From positions 714,294 to 778,293 of the forward strand of contig JACKKJ010000002.1 of NCBI GenBank assembly GCA_024236495.1: a DNA stretch of 64,000 bases. Direction: 5' to 3'. The translations under genes were made by a program, and so were the position numbers. Of this stretch, positions 53,403 to 61,769 are shown one piece after another; position 1 is the stretch's first letter, and each line of letters opens with the position of its first letter. Source of the DNA: Paracoccaceae bacterium. GTDB lineage: Bacteria; Pseudomonadota; Alphaproteobacteria; Rhodobacterales; Rhodobacteraceae. Under the pieces are notes generated by a model. The model worked only from the letters and a program-made list of their open reading frames with translations. It was not told where the DNA came from and made no database searches.

Positions 53403-55471
53403 TCGGCGGCCTCGCGCGGGGCGGCGATGTCGCGCATCGCGTAGGGGGCATCGCGCAGAACCTCGCGCGGCGCCGCCCCGATCTCGCGCGCGGTGCGGTG
53501 GCCCTGATAGACCGCGTGGGCGATGGCGCCCGGCGCGTTGGCGTCGCCCGTCAGCGCGACCGAGGGAAAGATCCCTTCCGCGACCACCGCGTCATAGAGC
53601 GCCGAGCCGCCCGCCCTCTGACCGACGATCACCAGCGACCGCGCGGCAATCGTGCTCCGTTCGCCCGAGAAGACATGGGCGAGGGTCAGGTTCCGGCCGT
53701 CGAAACCCTCCACGATTTCCAGCGTCCGGCAGGCGATCCCGGCCTTGCGGAACGCCTGATGCACCAGCGGTTGTTCATTGGTCATGACGCCCCAGGATTG
53801 GGCCGACCCGGCACTGGTCACATAGGTCGTGGCAAGCCCCTCGGCGGCCAGATGTTCGGCGATGGCCGAACCCATGTAGTAATTGTCGAAATCGAAGACC
53901 GCGACCGGCCCTTCGATCCGCACCCCACGCGCAATGTCGTCGGGCGTATAGACGCGCGGCGCGTCGATCGGGCCTGTCGGGATCTCGTTCGGGCCGCACA
54001 GGTTCGTCGTCCACCTTGCGCCGGTCGCGATCACCACATGATCGGCGCCGAAGTCGCGCAGCTCTTCGGCCCCAAGCGCGCTTTCGGAATGCAGCGAGAC
54101 ATTGGGCATCCGCCGCAACTGGCCCAGCCGGTATTCCGCCACCCGGAACCACTGGCGCAGGCCCGGCAACCGCGTTTCCCACAAGAGCCGGCCGCCGAAA
54201 TCGCGCCCGGCCTCTGCCAGCGTCACCGCGAACCCGCGCCGGGCAAGCGTCAGCGCCGCCTCCAGCCCCGCGGGCCCGCCCCCGACGACAAGCGCCGTGC
54301 CCTCGGCATCCTTGCGGACGACCTCGGGGTGCCAGCCGCGCCGCCATTCCTCCCCCGCCGTCGGGTTTTGCGTGCACCGTACCCAGACCCCGTCATGCCA
54401 GGAAGAGATGCAGATGTTGCAGCCGATGCATTCGCGGATGTCTTCGGCCCGTCCTTCTTCGATCTTCCGTGGCAGGAACGGATCTGCGATGGAGGGCCGC
54501 GCGCCGCCGATCAGGTCCAGAACGCCCCTTCGGACCATGGAAACCATCGTGTCGGGCGAGGTGAAGCGGCCGACGCCGACGACGGGCTTGTCGGTGATCT
54601 GCCTTACAAAATCCACCACCGGTTCGTGGCTGCCCTCGGGCGTGAAGCGCGACGGGGCGCAATCGGTCGCCGAGTAATCCATCTTCACGTCGAAAAGGTC
54701 CGGTGCGTCCTTCAGCAGTCCGATGATCTCATGCGCCTCGGACGGCGCGTTTTCCGAAGCCCGCGCCCGAAGCTCCTGAAGCGACACGCGCAAGGCCACC
54801 GCGCAGCGCCCGCCGGTCGCCTCGCGCACCGCGTCGATCAGTTGCGCCACCAGCCGCACCCGGTTCGTCGCGCTGCCGCCATAGGCATCTGTGCGGTGGT
54901 TGTAGTCGGACAGAAGGAACTGGTAGGGCAGATAGCCCATGCCTGCATAGACATAAAGAATGTCGAACCCCGCCTGTTCGGCCCTTACCGCCGCCTCGGC
55001 GTGCCAGCGGATCAGGTCGCGGATATCGCCCGCGTCCATCACCCTTGGCCGGGCGGAGGACATGAAGCCGACATGCGTTGCCATCCACGGCACACCCGAA
55101 GGCGAAAGCGGGGCGTGCCGCGTCGTGCGGTTCACCGCCGCCGCGCCGCCATGCCAAAGCTCCACCGCGGCAAGCGCGCCGTGGGCATGCACGGCGTCGG
55201 TCATCACCGCATGGGCGCGGATATCCGCCGCATCCCAAAGCGAGGCGAAGGGAAATGGGCTGTCGTCGGACGATGGATGCACCGAACAGGCCCCTGTCGA
55301 TACCACACCCCAGCCACCCTCGGCCTTGGTGCCCCGGAACGCCGCGCGGACATGGGGGTTGGCATTGGTCATGCCCGATGCGTGGGGAACCTGGAAGAAC
55401 CGGTTCTTCGCGGTCTTCGGACCGATCGCGACCGGTTCGAACAGGATGTCGAATCGCGGGTCGCGGGCCAT
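53399..55471 (-). CDS. trimethylamine dehydrogenase-like iron-sulfur flavoprotein
   Basis: This 690-residue protein combines an N-terminal old-yellow-enzyme TIM barrel, a [4Fe-4S] site (C348, C351, C354, C366 in ECIGCNIC and WVRCTQNP) and a C-terminal FAD/NAD-type domain (VVGGGPAGLEAALTLARRG), as in trimethylamine and dimethylamine dehydrogenases. The cysteine that covalently binds FMN in TMADH (VPHC) is replaced by alanine (VPHASG, A31). It would oxidatively N-demethylate a methylated amine or act on a related substrate. It is the first gene of the leftward unit, with AAAGGAG upstream and a palindromic operator at 55488-55502. Confidence 0.92.
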   Translation of the reverse strand: MARDPRFDILFEPVAIGPKTAKNRFFQVPHASGMTNANPHVRAAFRGTKAEGGWGVVSTGACSVHPSSDDSPFPFASLWDAADIRAHAVMTDAVHAHGALAAVELWHGGAAAVNRTTRHAPLSPSGVPWMATHVGFMSSARPRVMDAGDIRDLIRWHAEAAVRAEQAGFDILYVYAGMGYLPYQFLLSDYNHRTDAYGGSATNRVRLVAQLIDAVREATGGRCAVALRVSLQELRARASENAPSEAHEIIGLLKDAPDLFDVKMDYSATDCAPSRFTPEGSHEPVVDFVRQITDKPVVGVGRFTSPDTMVSMVRRGVLDLIGGARPSIADPFLPRKIEEGRAEDIRECIGCNICISSWHDGVWVRCTQNPTAGEEWRRGWHPEVVRKDAEGTALVVGGGPAGLEAALTLARRGFAVTLAEAGRDFGGRLLWETRLPGLRQWFRVAEYRLGQLRRMPNVSLHSESALGAEELRDFGADHVVIATGARWTTNLCGPNEIPTGPIDAPRVYTPDDIARGVRIEGPVAVFDFDNYYMGSAIAEHLAAEGLATTYVTSAGSAQSWGVMTNEQPLVHQAFRKAGIACRTLEIVEGFDGRNLTLAHVFSGERSTIAARSLVIVGQRAGGSALYDAVVAEGIFPSVALTGDANAPGAIAHAVYQGHRTAREIGAAPREVLRDAPYAMRDIAAPREAAE

Positions 55472-55487
55472 CGGCGCTCCTTTGTTG

Positions 55488-55502
55488 AACTATAGTATAG
55501 TT
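55488..55502. promoter_or_regulatory. perfect palindrome, candidate operator of the methylamine-type cluster
   Basis: AACTATAGTATAGTT is a perfect 7+1+7 palindrome, 16 bp upstream of the TMADH-like start and in the shared control region with the SDR gene. A perfect TTGACA for leftward transcription lies at 55526-55521, 18 nt away, so the palindrome covers the -10 region. Binding by the BetI-like TetR protein is inferred. Confidence 0.6.
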
Positions 55503-55673
55503 GCGCCCGGTTTCGCGACCTGTCAAGCGCGATGAAACGGGGCGGAATCTGCGGCACCCCGCGGCGCGATGGCGGGCTGGCAAAGGCGCGGCCCGGGCGA
55601 TAGCCTTGGTCCATCGGGGCGCCGATGCCGCAGGCCGGCGCCCGTCTCTTTATCGAATTGCAGGGAGGAATGG

Positions 55674-56372
55674 ATGACCCGGAAAGTCTGTCTTGTCACC
55701 GGCGGCGGCCGGGGTATCGGCGCGGCGGTGGCGCGCGAAATGCATGCACAGGGCTATGCGCTGGCCCTGATGTCGCCCTCCGAAAGCTGTGAGACGCTGG
55801 CGGTCGAACTGGGCGGAGTGGCGCGTCGCGGCGTCGCACAAAGCGCGGAGGACATCGCGGGGATCGTCGATCTGGCGATGCGGACCTACGGACGGATCGA
55901 TGCGGTGCTGAACCACACCGGCCATCCGCCGAAAGGCGACCTGCTAGAGATCACGGACGAAAACTGGGATCTCGCGAACGAAATGATCGTGAAGTCGGTC
56001 GTGCGCATGGCGCGCCTTGTCACCCCGGTGATGGAGGCGCAGGGCGGCGGTTCCATCGTCAATGTCACGACCTATGCCGCGTTCGAGCCCTCTCCCTGGT
56101 TTCCGGCGTCTTGTGTCTACCGCGCCGGGGTGTCGTCCTTCACCAAGCTCTATGCGGATCGCTACGGCCCGCAGAACATCCGCATGAACTGCCTGATGCC
56201 TGGTTTCACCGATAGCCTCGACGTCGGGAAATTCGCTGATCTTCCGGCGCTCAGGCGGATCGCGCGGGCGGAGGAGCAGGCAAAGGCCGCAGCCTTCCTG
56301 CTGACGGATGCCTCAAGCTACATCACCGGCCAAAGCCTTCGCGTCGATGGCGGGCTGACACGGCACGTCTGA
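55674..56372 (+). CDS. SDR-family protein lacking the catalytic lysine
   Basis: The ATG at 55674, with GGGAGGA 5 nt upstream, gives 232 residues. The NAD(P)-binding TGGGRGIGAAVAREM is intact and the fold is complete to ITGQSLRVDGGL. The catalytic Y149 is present in CVYRAGVSS, but the position four residues later is V153 instead of lysine, and the usual NNAG is NHTG. This suggests altered chemistry or a non-oxidoreductase role. It diverges from the TMADH-like gene and is convergent with the BKACE gene. Confidence 0.82.
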   Translation: MTRKVCLVTGGGRGIGAAVAREMHAQGYALALMSPSESCETLAVELGGVARRGVAQSAEDIAGIVDLAMRTYGRIDAVLNHTGHPPKGDLLEITDENWDLANEMIVKSVVRMARLVTPVMEAQGGGSIVNVTTYAAFEPSPWFPASCVYRAGVSSFTKLYADRYGPQNIRMNCLMPGFTDSLDVGKFADLPALRRIARAEEQAKAAAFLLTDASSYITGQSLRVDGGLTRHV

Positions 56373-56452
56373 TCCGTGGCGCAAGGCCGGGTGGCCGTTC
56401 GCAACGGCGCGGGTCAGGTCGGCGCGCCGGCGAACGGCAACGCCGGGCCTGC

Positions 56453-57316
56453 TCAGGCGGAAGGGTCGTCGGACGGCGCGAGGCCAAGTATCTCGCGCGC
56501 CTCCGCAGGGGTCGCGATGGCCCGGCCATGGCGATCGCACAAGTGCGCAACCCGCCGCACCAGCGCGGCGTTCGACGGCGCAAGCGTCGTGCGGTCCAGC
56601 CTCACGTTGTCCTCAAGCCCGGTCCGGGCATGGCCACCCGAAGTGACCGACCATTCGTTCAACACGATCTGGCTCGCGCCGATGCCCGCCGCGCACCAGG
56701 GAACGTCCGCACCGAAAAGCCGTTGTACCGTGCGGATGTAGAAATCGAAGACCTCGCGGTCGGCGGGCATGGCGTTCTTCACGCCCATCACGAATTGCAC
56801 ATAGGGCGTCGCGGCGATCTGCCCGGCCTGCCACATCCGATGTGCCTGGAGGATATGCGACAGGTCGAAGGCCTCGATCTCGGGCTTGACGCGGTATTCG
56901 ACCATTTCGGCAGCCAGCCAGTCGACAAGGTCGGGCGGGTTTTCATAGACGCGGGTGGGAAAGTTGTTGGAGCCGACCGACAGGGACGCCATGTCGGGCC
57001 GGAGCCGCAGCATGCCACCGCGCGCCCTTCCGGCGCCCGAACGCCCGCCGGTCGAGAACTGGATGATCATGCCCGGGCAGTGCCTGCGGAGCCCTTCCTG
57101 AAGACGGGCGAAGCGGTCAGGATCGCTTGTCGGTTTGCCGTCATCGTCGCGCACGTGGCAATGCGCGATGGACGCACCGGCCTCGAACGCCTCGTGGGTG
57201 GATTCAATCTGTTCGGTCACGGTGATCGGCACCGCCGGATTGTCGGCTTTCGACGGTACCGATCCGGTGATTGCAACGCAGATGATGCAGGGATCCATGA
57301 GGGAAGCGTCGGTCAT
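56453..57316 (-). CDS. BKACE-family beta-keto acid cleavage enzyme (DUF849)
   Basis: This 287-residue protein has the BKACE zinc motif HCHVRDDDGKPTSD (H52, H54) and the distal SGGHARTGLEDNVR segment. The family condenses a beta-keto acid with acetyl-CoA and releases acetoacetate plus a new CoA ester; known substrates include 3-keto-5-aminohexanoate, dehydrocarnitine and 3-oxoadipate. In this neighbourhood a dehydrocarnitine-like substrate is attractive but unproven. It is convergent with the SDR gene and divergent from lolA. Confidence 0.9.
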   Translation of the reverse strand: MTDASLMDPCIICVAITGSVPSKADNPAVPITVTEQIESTHEAFEAGASIAHCHVRDDDGKPTSDPDRFARLQEGLRRHCPGMIIQFSTGGRSGAGRARGGMLRLRPDMASLSVGSNNFPTRVYENPPDLVDWLAAEMVEYRVKPEIEAFDLSHILQAHRMWQAGQIAATPYVQFVMGVKNAMPADREVFDFYIRTVQRLFGADVPWCAAGIGASQIVLNEWSVTSGGHARTGLEDNVRLDRTTLAPSNAALVRRVAHLCDRHGRAIATPAEAREILGLAPSDDPSA

Positions 57317-57464
57317 CCGTCACACCTTCGAAGACCATGCCCCGCGCCGCGATCAGCATGGGCCGGCGTGACGATGCTAGAACACAAGCGCCGGGGTATG
57401 GAACCGTATTTGCGCGACAAGGCGTGAGGGCGCGGTCTGCGCGGCCAGTCGGAGGTGGCGAATT

Positions 57465-57509
57465 CTTGCCATACCTCTTGCCGACCCGCTGCCGACGCCC
57501 CGCCGATGT
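57465..57509. repeat. 11-bp-phased GCCGAC repeat, copy B (upstream of lolA)
   Basis: CTTGCCATAC, TTGCCGAC, CTGCCGAC and GCCGATGT follow each other with the same offsets (4, 16, 27, 38) as copy A at 41879; the two agree at roughly three-quarters of 45 positions. Copy B ends 37 bp before the lolA start and may be part of its promoter. The rest of 57317-57464 shows no gene. Confidence 0.7.
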
Positions 57510-57546
57510 TATGGCATTACACTCCGAGAGCGCCTAGATACAGGGG

Positions 57547-58140
57547 ATGAAAACACCGATCCTTGCCCTGTTCCTGTCGCTTGTCGCGGCCCCGGCCCTG
57601 GCCGAGAAACTGTCGTTGTCGCAGCTTTCAGGTTATCTGAACGGACTGACCACGGCAGAGGCCGGGTTCATCCAGTACAACGCCGATGGCACGACCTCCG
57701 AGGGGCGTGTGCTGATCCAGCGGCCGGGGCGGATGCGCTTCGAATACGCGCCGGACGCGACGCTGGTGCTGGCGTCAGGCGGGCAGCTTGCGATCTTCGA
57801 CCCCAAGTCGAACCAACCCCCGGAACAGTATCCACTGGCGAAAACCCCGCTGAACCTGATCCTTGCGAGGACCGTGGATCTGGCAAGGGCCAAGATGGTC
57901 GTCGGCCATTCCGAAGAAGGTCCGCTGACGACCGTCATTGCCCAGGACCCAGATCACCCGGAATACGGGACGCTGACGCTGGCGTTTTCCGCCGATCCGA
58001 TCGCACTGCGTCAATGGACGGTGACAGACGAGTCCGGCAACCGGACCACTGTGGTCCTTGACGATCTGCGGACCGGCATGACCTACCAGCCGTCGACCTT
58101 CTCCATCTCGTTCGAAGTGGGAAGGCGCGGTCTGAACTGA
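57547..58140 (+). CDS. lolA: outer-membrane lipoprotein carrier LolA
   Basis: This 197-residue periplasmic protein has a signal peptide (MKTPILALFLSLVAAPALA) and the LolA fold: AGFIQYNADGTTSEGRVLIQ, then RPGRMRFEYAPD, and a late DDLRTGMTYQPSTFSIS. It ferries lipoproteins from LolCDE to the outer membrane. It is normally found next to ftsK in related genomes; here about 17.9 kb of other genes intervene. Confidence 0.92.
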   Translation: MKTPILALFLSLVAAPALAEKLSLSQLSGYLNGLTTAEAGFIQYNADGTTSEGRVLIQRPGRMRFEYAPDATLVLASGGQLAIFDPKSNQPPEQYPLAKTPLNLILARTVDLARAKMVVGHSEEGPLTTVIAQDPDHPEYGTLTLAFSADPIALRQWTVTDESGNRTTVVLDDLRTGMTYQPSTFSISFEVGRRGLN

Positions 58141-58146
58141 CCGCGT

Positions 58147-58722
58147 CTAGAGCTTGCCGCAGGTGAAAAGCTGCTGGTGATACATCTGCGCCCGCGTACC
58201 TACATCGTCGGCGACGCGCAGCAGCCAGGCCTTTTGCAGATGCGATCCGCGCGAATAGCCGGACTGGCCTTCGTGATAGGCCAGGTACTGGTTGGTCGCG
58301 TCGTATTTCAGAATGCCCAGCTTCTGTTCACTTTGATCCATGTACCAGCCGATGAAGTCGGTCGCGTCCTCGATCCTCGTACGGCTGGCGCCACGGCGGC
58401 CGGTTGCGGCGCGATAGTCGTCCCAGGTGCCGTCGATCGCCTGGCTGTAGCCGAAGGCAGAACTCTGGCGCCCCATCGGAATGACCCCCAGCGCGAACTT
58501 GCGCGGCGTCTTGGCGTTCCCGATGAATTTTGATTCCTGATAGATCGTCGCCATCTGCACGGCGACCGGAACGCCCCACCGGCTCTCGGTCTTTTTCATC
58601 GCCCTGAGATAGGCGGGCCGTTCGTCGACGATGTCGCAGGCATCGTCCAGGTTGCGTGGCGCCCGGTGGCCGCCACACGCGGCCAGGAGCATCACCAGCG
58701 CGATGCACACAAGTCTGCTCAT
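58147..58722 (-). CDS. SLT-domain lipoprotein
   Basis: This 191-residue protein has a lipoprotein signal with lipobox LAAC (C16) and a lysozyme-like SLT domain: VAVQMATIYQESKFIGNA with the presumed catalytic glutamate, and AFGYSQAIDGTWDDYRAATG. It probably trims murein from the membrane surface. Its stop is 6 bp from the convergent lolA stop. Confidence 0.85.
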   Translation of the reverse strand: MSRLVCIALVMLLAACGGHRAPRNLDDACDIVDERPAYLRAMKKTESRWGVPVAVQMATIYQESKFIGNAKTPRKFALGVIPMGRQSSAFGYSQAIDGTWDDYRAATGRRGASRTRIEDATDFIGWYMDQSEQKLGILKYDATNQYLAYHEGQSGYSRGSHLQKAWLLRVADDVGTRAQMYHQQLFTCGKL

Positions 58723-58750
58723 ACTGCCTCTCGTTCAATGTTTTTTTGCG

Positions 58751-58779
58751 ATTTTAGCGAACTTGGACGCAGGTTGGAA
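58751..58779 (-). promoter_or_regulatory. sigma-70-type promoter candidate for the SLT lipoprotein
   Basis: On the minus strand TTCCAA (58779-58774) and TAAAAT (58756-58751) are 17 nt apart, 28 bp upstream of the start codon. The -35 match is poor, the -10 good. Confidence 0.4.
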
Positions 58780-58796
58780 TCACAATCCCGTCGATA

Positions 58797-59678
58797 TCAA
58801 ACGAGGAAACCCAGCGTTGCGGGAATCGAAACGACCGAAACGATGGTCGAAACCACCACAAGGCCGGCGACGGCATCCGCGTCGGCCCCGTATTTCTCAG
58901 CCAGCATGTAGGAAGTCACGGCGACCGGGGTCGCGATCTGAAGGATGGTCACTGCCAGCGCGACACCTTCCAGTCCGAAACCGTATCCGACCGCCCAGGC
59001 GACGGCCGTGCAGATCGCGACCCGCACAAGGCTGAGCCCCAGGGGCGGCAGGAAGTGGCTGGGATGCAGTCGCGCGATGGCGACGCCAAGCGTGATCAGC
59101 ATCATCGGGATCGCCATCTGTCCGGTCAGTTCAAGTGTGTTGGTCAGCCACTGCGGTGTCTGCCAGCCCTGCCAAAGAAACAGCCCGCCCAGCAGCGTTG
59201 CCGCGACCATGGGCTCGCGCAGCACCCGTGCAGGGGACCCGCCACCCGACACCAGCCAGAGCCCGAAAGTGAACGACAGGATTGCCATGACCGCGAAGAT
59301 CACGACCGCGTAGCCGAAGCCGGCTTCTCCGAACGCGAACAGCGCGAGCGGAAGGCCGAGGTTACCGGTGTTGCCGAAGATCATCGGCGCGAGGTAGGTG
59401 CGCCGGTCCAGACCTCCGAGGCGCAGAACGGCCCAGAAGATCACCGTCAGCGCCGCATAGGCCGCACACGCGGCAAGCGAAACCGTCGTCAATGCGGCGG
59501 GATCGATCCGCGTCTTCATCAGCGCCACGAAGATCAGGCAAGGCACGGAAAGCGTCATCGCGAGGCGTGTCACGAACTCCACCTTGTACTCCAGACCGAT
59601 CCGCACCCAGACGAAGCCGACAGCCCCGAGGAGGAACACCGGGGCGATGGTCTGGAGCACTGTAAGGATGACGTTCAC
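58797..59678 (-). CDS. AEC-family (auxin efflux carrier) transporter
   Basis: This 293-residue membrane protein has about ten hydrophobic segments and the family motifs MIFGNTGNLGLPLALFAFGE and a late LQIATPVAVTSYMLAEKYG. Bacterial AEC proteins export or import small organic acids such as malate. The substrate cannot be assigned. It diverges from hspQ. Confidence 0.9.
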   Translation of the reverse strand: MNVILTVLQTIAPVFLLGAVGFVWVRIGLEYKVEFVTRLAMTLSVPCLIFVALMKTRIDPAALTTVSLAACAAYAALTVIFWAVLRLGGLDRRTYLAPMIFGNTGNLGLPLALFAFGEAGFGYAVVIFAVMAILSFTFGLWLVSGGGSPARVLREPMVAATLLGGLFLWQGWQTPQWLTNTLELTGQMAIPMMLITLGVAIARLHPSHFLPPLGLSLVRVAICTAVAWAVGYGFGLEGVALAVTILQIATPVAVTSYMLAEKYGADADAVAGLVVVSTIVSVVSIPATLGFLV

Positions 59679-59761
59679 AGACTGTTTCCGCGTGATTCGC
59701 CTTCAAGGATGGACACTGGCCGCACCTCGGGAGTAGCTAAGGGAAGGTGGGGACGAAATCC

Positions 59762-60088
59762 ATGTTGAAGACGACGGCGAAGTATCACTTGGGGCAGGTT
59801 CTGCGGCATCGCAAGCACACGTTCAGGGGTGTGGTGTTCGATGTCGATGCCAAATTTTCCAATACGCAGGAATGGTATGACGCGATTCCGGAGGAAAGCC
59901 GGCCAGCGAAGAACCAGCCGTTTTACCACCTTCTCGCAGAGAATGACGAAAGCTACTACGTCGCCTATGTCTCCGAGCAGAACCTGCTGCCCGACGGGGC
60001 GTCCGGCCCGGTGGGACACCCCGATCTTCCCGATCTTTTCGGGGATTTCGAGGACGGCAGCTACCCGCTTCATTTCCAGATGAACTGA
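59762..60088 (+). CDS. hspQ: heat shock protein HspQ
   Basis: The ATG at 59762 (MLKTTAKYHLGQVLRHRKHT) gives 108 residues, the normal HspQ/YccV length; a GTG at 59747 is less likely. It has FRGVVFDVDAKFSNTQEWYD and QPFYHLLAENDESYYVAYVS. HspQ modulates the Lon protease and DnaA degradation. It is convergent with the glutamyltransferase gene, 3 bp away. Confidence 0.95.
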   Translation: MLKTTAKYHLGQVLRHRKHTFRGVVFDVDAKFSNTQEWYDAIPEESRPAKNQPFYHLLAENDESYYVAYVSEQNLLPDGASGPVGHPDLPDLFGDFEDGSYPLHFQMN

Positions 60089-60091
60089 ACG

Positions 60092-61669
60092 CTAGTAGCC
60101 CAGCGCGCAGCCGTCCTTGCGCGGGTCGGACGCGCCCGTCAGGACCCCCGAATCCTCGATCCGAATCGCTTGTCCGCCGCCCAACGGCTCATCGGCCTCG
60201 ATGACGCGGTGGCCCATGGCTTCCAGCTCTGCGGCAACCGAGGGCGAGTATCCCCGTTCCAGCTTCAGCGATCCGTCGACCGCGAAGGCGCGGGGGGCGT
60301 CAAGCGCGGCCTGGAGGTTCATCCCGTAGTCCAGATGATTGGTCACGAACCGTGCGTGACCGGTAGGCTGATAGGCCCCGCCCATCACGCCGAAGGGCAT
60401 CCGTACCCGTCCGCCCTGGCACAGCATCGCGGGGATGATCGTGTGCATCGGGCGCTTGCCGCCGCCCGCCTCGTTCGGATGTCCCGGTGTGAGCGTGAAT
60501 CCCGCGCCGCGGTTCTGGAACAGGATGCCGAAACGGTCGGATGCGATGCCAGAGCCGAAGCCCCAGTAGGTTGAATAGATCAGCGAAACCGCCATGCGGT
60601 CGCGGTCGACGACGGTGATGTAGACGGTGTCGCGGTGCACCGCCTCGGTCCGTTCAGTGACCCGGTCCATCGCCCGCGACGGATCGATCAGCGCCGCAAG
60701 CCCGGCCGCCGTTTCGGGCGCAAGCATATGGCCCAGGCGGCTGGTGTGGTCGGGGTCGGCGATGAACCGGTCGCGCGCGTCATAGGCCAGTCTGGTCGCC
60801 TCTGCCTCAAGATGCGCGCGTGCGGCGCCCAGCGGATCAAGCGAGGGCAGGTCGAAATGCGACAGGATGTTCAGCATCAGGATCGCTGTCGCGCCCTGAC
60901 CGTTCGGCGGATGTTCGACAAGGTCGTGATCGCGGTAACTGCCGCTGACCGGATCGGTGTAAGCGCAGGCGGTCGCAGCGAAATCCTCAAGCGTGTGGGA
61001 TCCACCGGCCGCCTTCAGCGACGCGACCATGTCCTCCGCGACCTCGCCGGAGTAGAAACCCGCGCGCCCCTCGCTTGCGATGCGGCGCAAGACTTCTGCC
61101 TGGCCGGGCGACCGGAAAACCTGCCCGACGCAAAGGGCCTTGCCCTGGTCAAGATAGAAACCCCGTGCGGCACCGCTGAGACGCGTTTCCGCCTCGGGCC
61201 AGTCGAAGGCCACCCGCGGGGCGACCGGAACACCCGCTTCGGCGTAGTGGATCGCCGGTGCAAGGCTCGCGGCCATTCCGACACGTCCCCAGTCTTCCGA
61301 CAGGCGACACAGCGCGTCGACCGCCCCAGGAACCGTGACGGACTCGATCGATTCGGTACCGATCGCTGCCAACCCCCGGTCGCGCAGCGCCGCCGCGGAC
61401 AGGCCGGCGGGCGCCCGCCCCGAACCGTTCAGCGCCACAATCCGGTCGTCGCCCGCAGGTTTGAGCAGGACAAAGCAGTCGCCACCTATGCCGCAGGACT
61501 GAGGCTCCGCGAAACCAAGCAGGACCGCACCGGCAATCGCGGCATCGACGGCATTTCCCCCGTCTTGGAGAATGCGGATCGCGGCCTGCGCGGCCAGTGG
61601 ATGCGAGGTCGCGCACATCCCTTCCGTGGCCAGTACTGGGGATCGTCCGGGAAACTGGAAATCGCGCAT
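60092..61669 (-). CDS. gamma-glutamyltransferase family protein (cytoplasmic)
   Basis: The start at 61669 has GGAGGA upstream and gives 525 residues. It has the N-terminal GGNAVDAAIAGAVLLGFAEP and the autoprocessing threonine T348 (HRDTVYITVVD), followed by the small-subunit motif NPRGAGF-like NRGAGFTLTPGHPNEAGGG. The nucleophile is followed by VY rather than the TH of classical enzymes. No signal peptide is present, so it differs from periplasmic GGT and may act on another gamma-glutamyl or acyl-amide compound. Confidence 0.88.
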   Translation of the reverse strand: MRDFQFPGRSPVLATEGMCATSHPLAAQAAIRILQDGGNAVDAAIAGAVLLGFAEPQSCGIGGDCFVLLKPAGDDRIVALNGSGRAPAGLSAAALRDRGLAAIGTESIESVTVPGAVDALCRLSEDWGRVGMAASLAPAIHYAEAGVPVAPRVAFDWPEAETRLSGAARGFYLDQGKALCVGQVFRSPGQAEVLRRIASEGRAGFYSGEVAEDMVASLKAAGGSHTLEDFAATACAYTDPVSGSYRDHDLVEHPPNGQGATAILMLNILSHFDLPSLDPLGAARAHLEAEATRLAYDARDRFIADPDHTSRLGHMLAPETAAGLAALIDPSRAMDRVTERTEAVHRDTVYITVVDRDRMAVSLIYSTYWGFGSGIASDRFGILFQNRGAGFTLTPGHPNEAGGGKRPMHTIIPAMLCQGGRVRMPFGVMGGAYQPTGHARFVTNHLDYGMNLQAALDAPRAFAVDGSLKLERGYSPSVAAELEAMGHRVIEADEPLGGGQAIRIEDSGVLTGASDPRKDGCALGY

Positions 61670-61722
61670 CTCGTCCTCCGTATCTGAGCGGAAGCTAGGC
61701 GGCAATTTCGCAGAAGGGAAGA

Positions 61723-61769
61723 CCTCGGCGTCGCGCTATGGGTGGGGGCTGTTAAACGCGACGCCGAGG
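61723..61769. other. 13-bp perfect inverted repeat with 21-nt loop
   Basis: CCTCGGCGTCGCG (61723-61735) pairs perfectly with CGCGACGCCGAGG (61757-61769). The loop on the plus strand is G-rich (GGGTGGGGGC). It lies in the 187-bp gap between the RsbW-type gene and the glutamyltransferase gene, both leftward. It might be a terminator, a leader structure or part of a small RNA; there is no T-run. Confidence 0.65.

Noticed and set aside
53498..55495. Plus-strand open frame (665 codons) opposite the TMADH-like gene
   Set aside because: Antisense shadow with arginine/histidine-rich composition and no motif.
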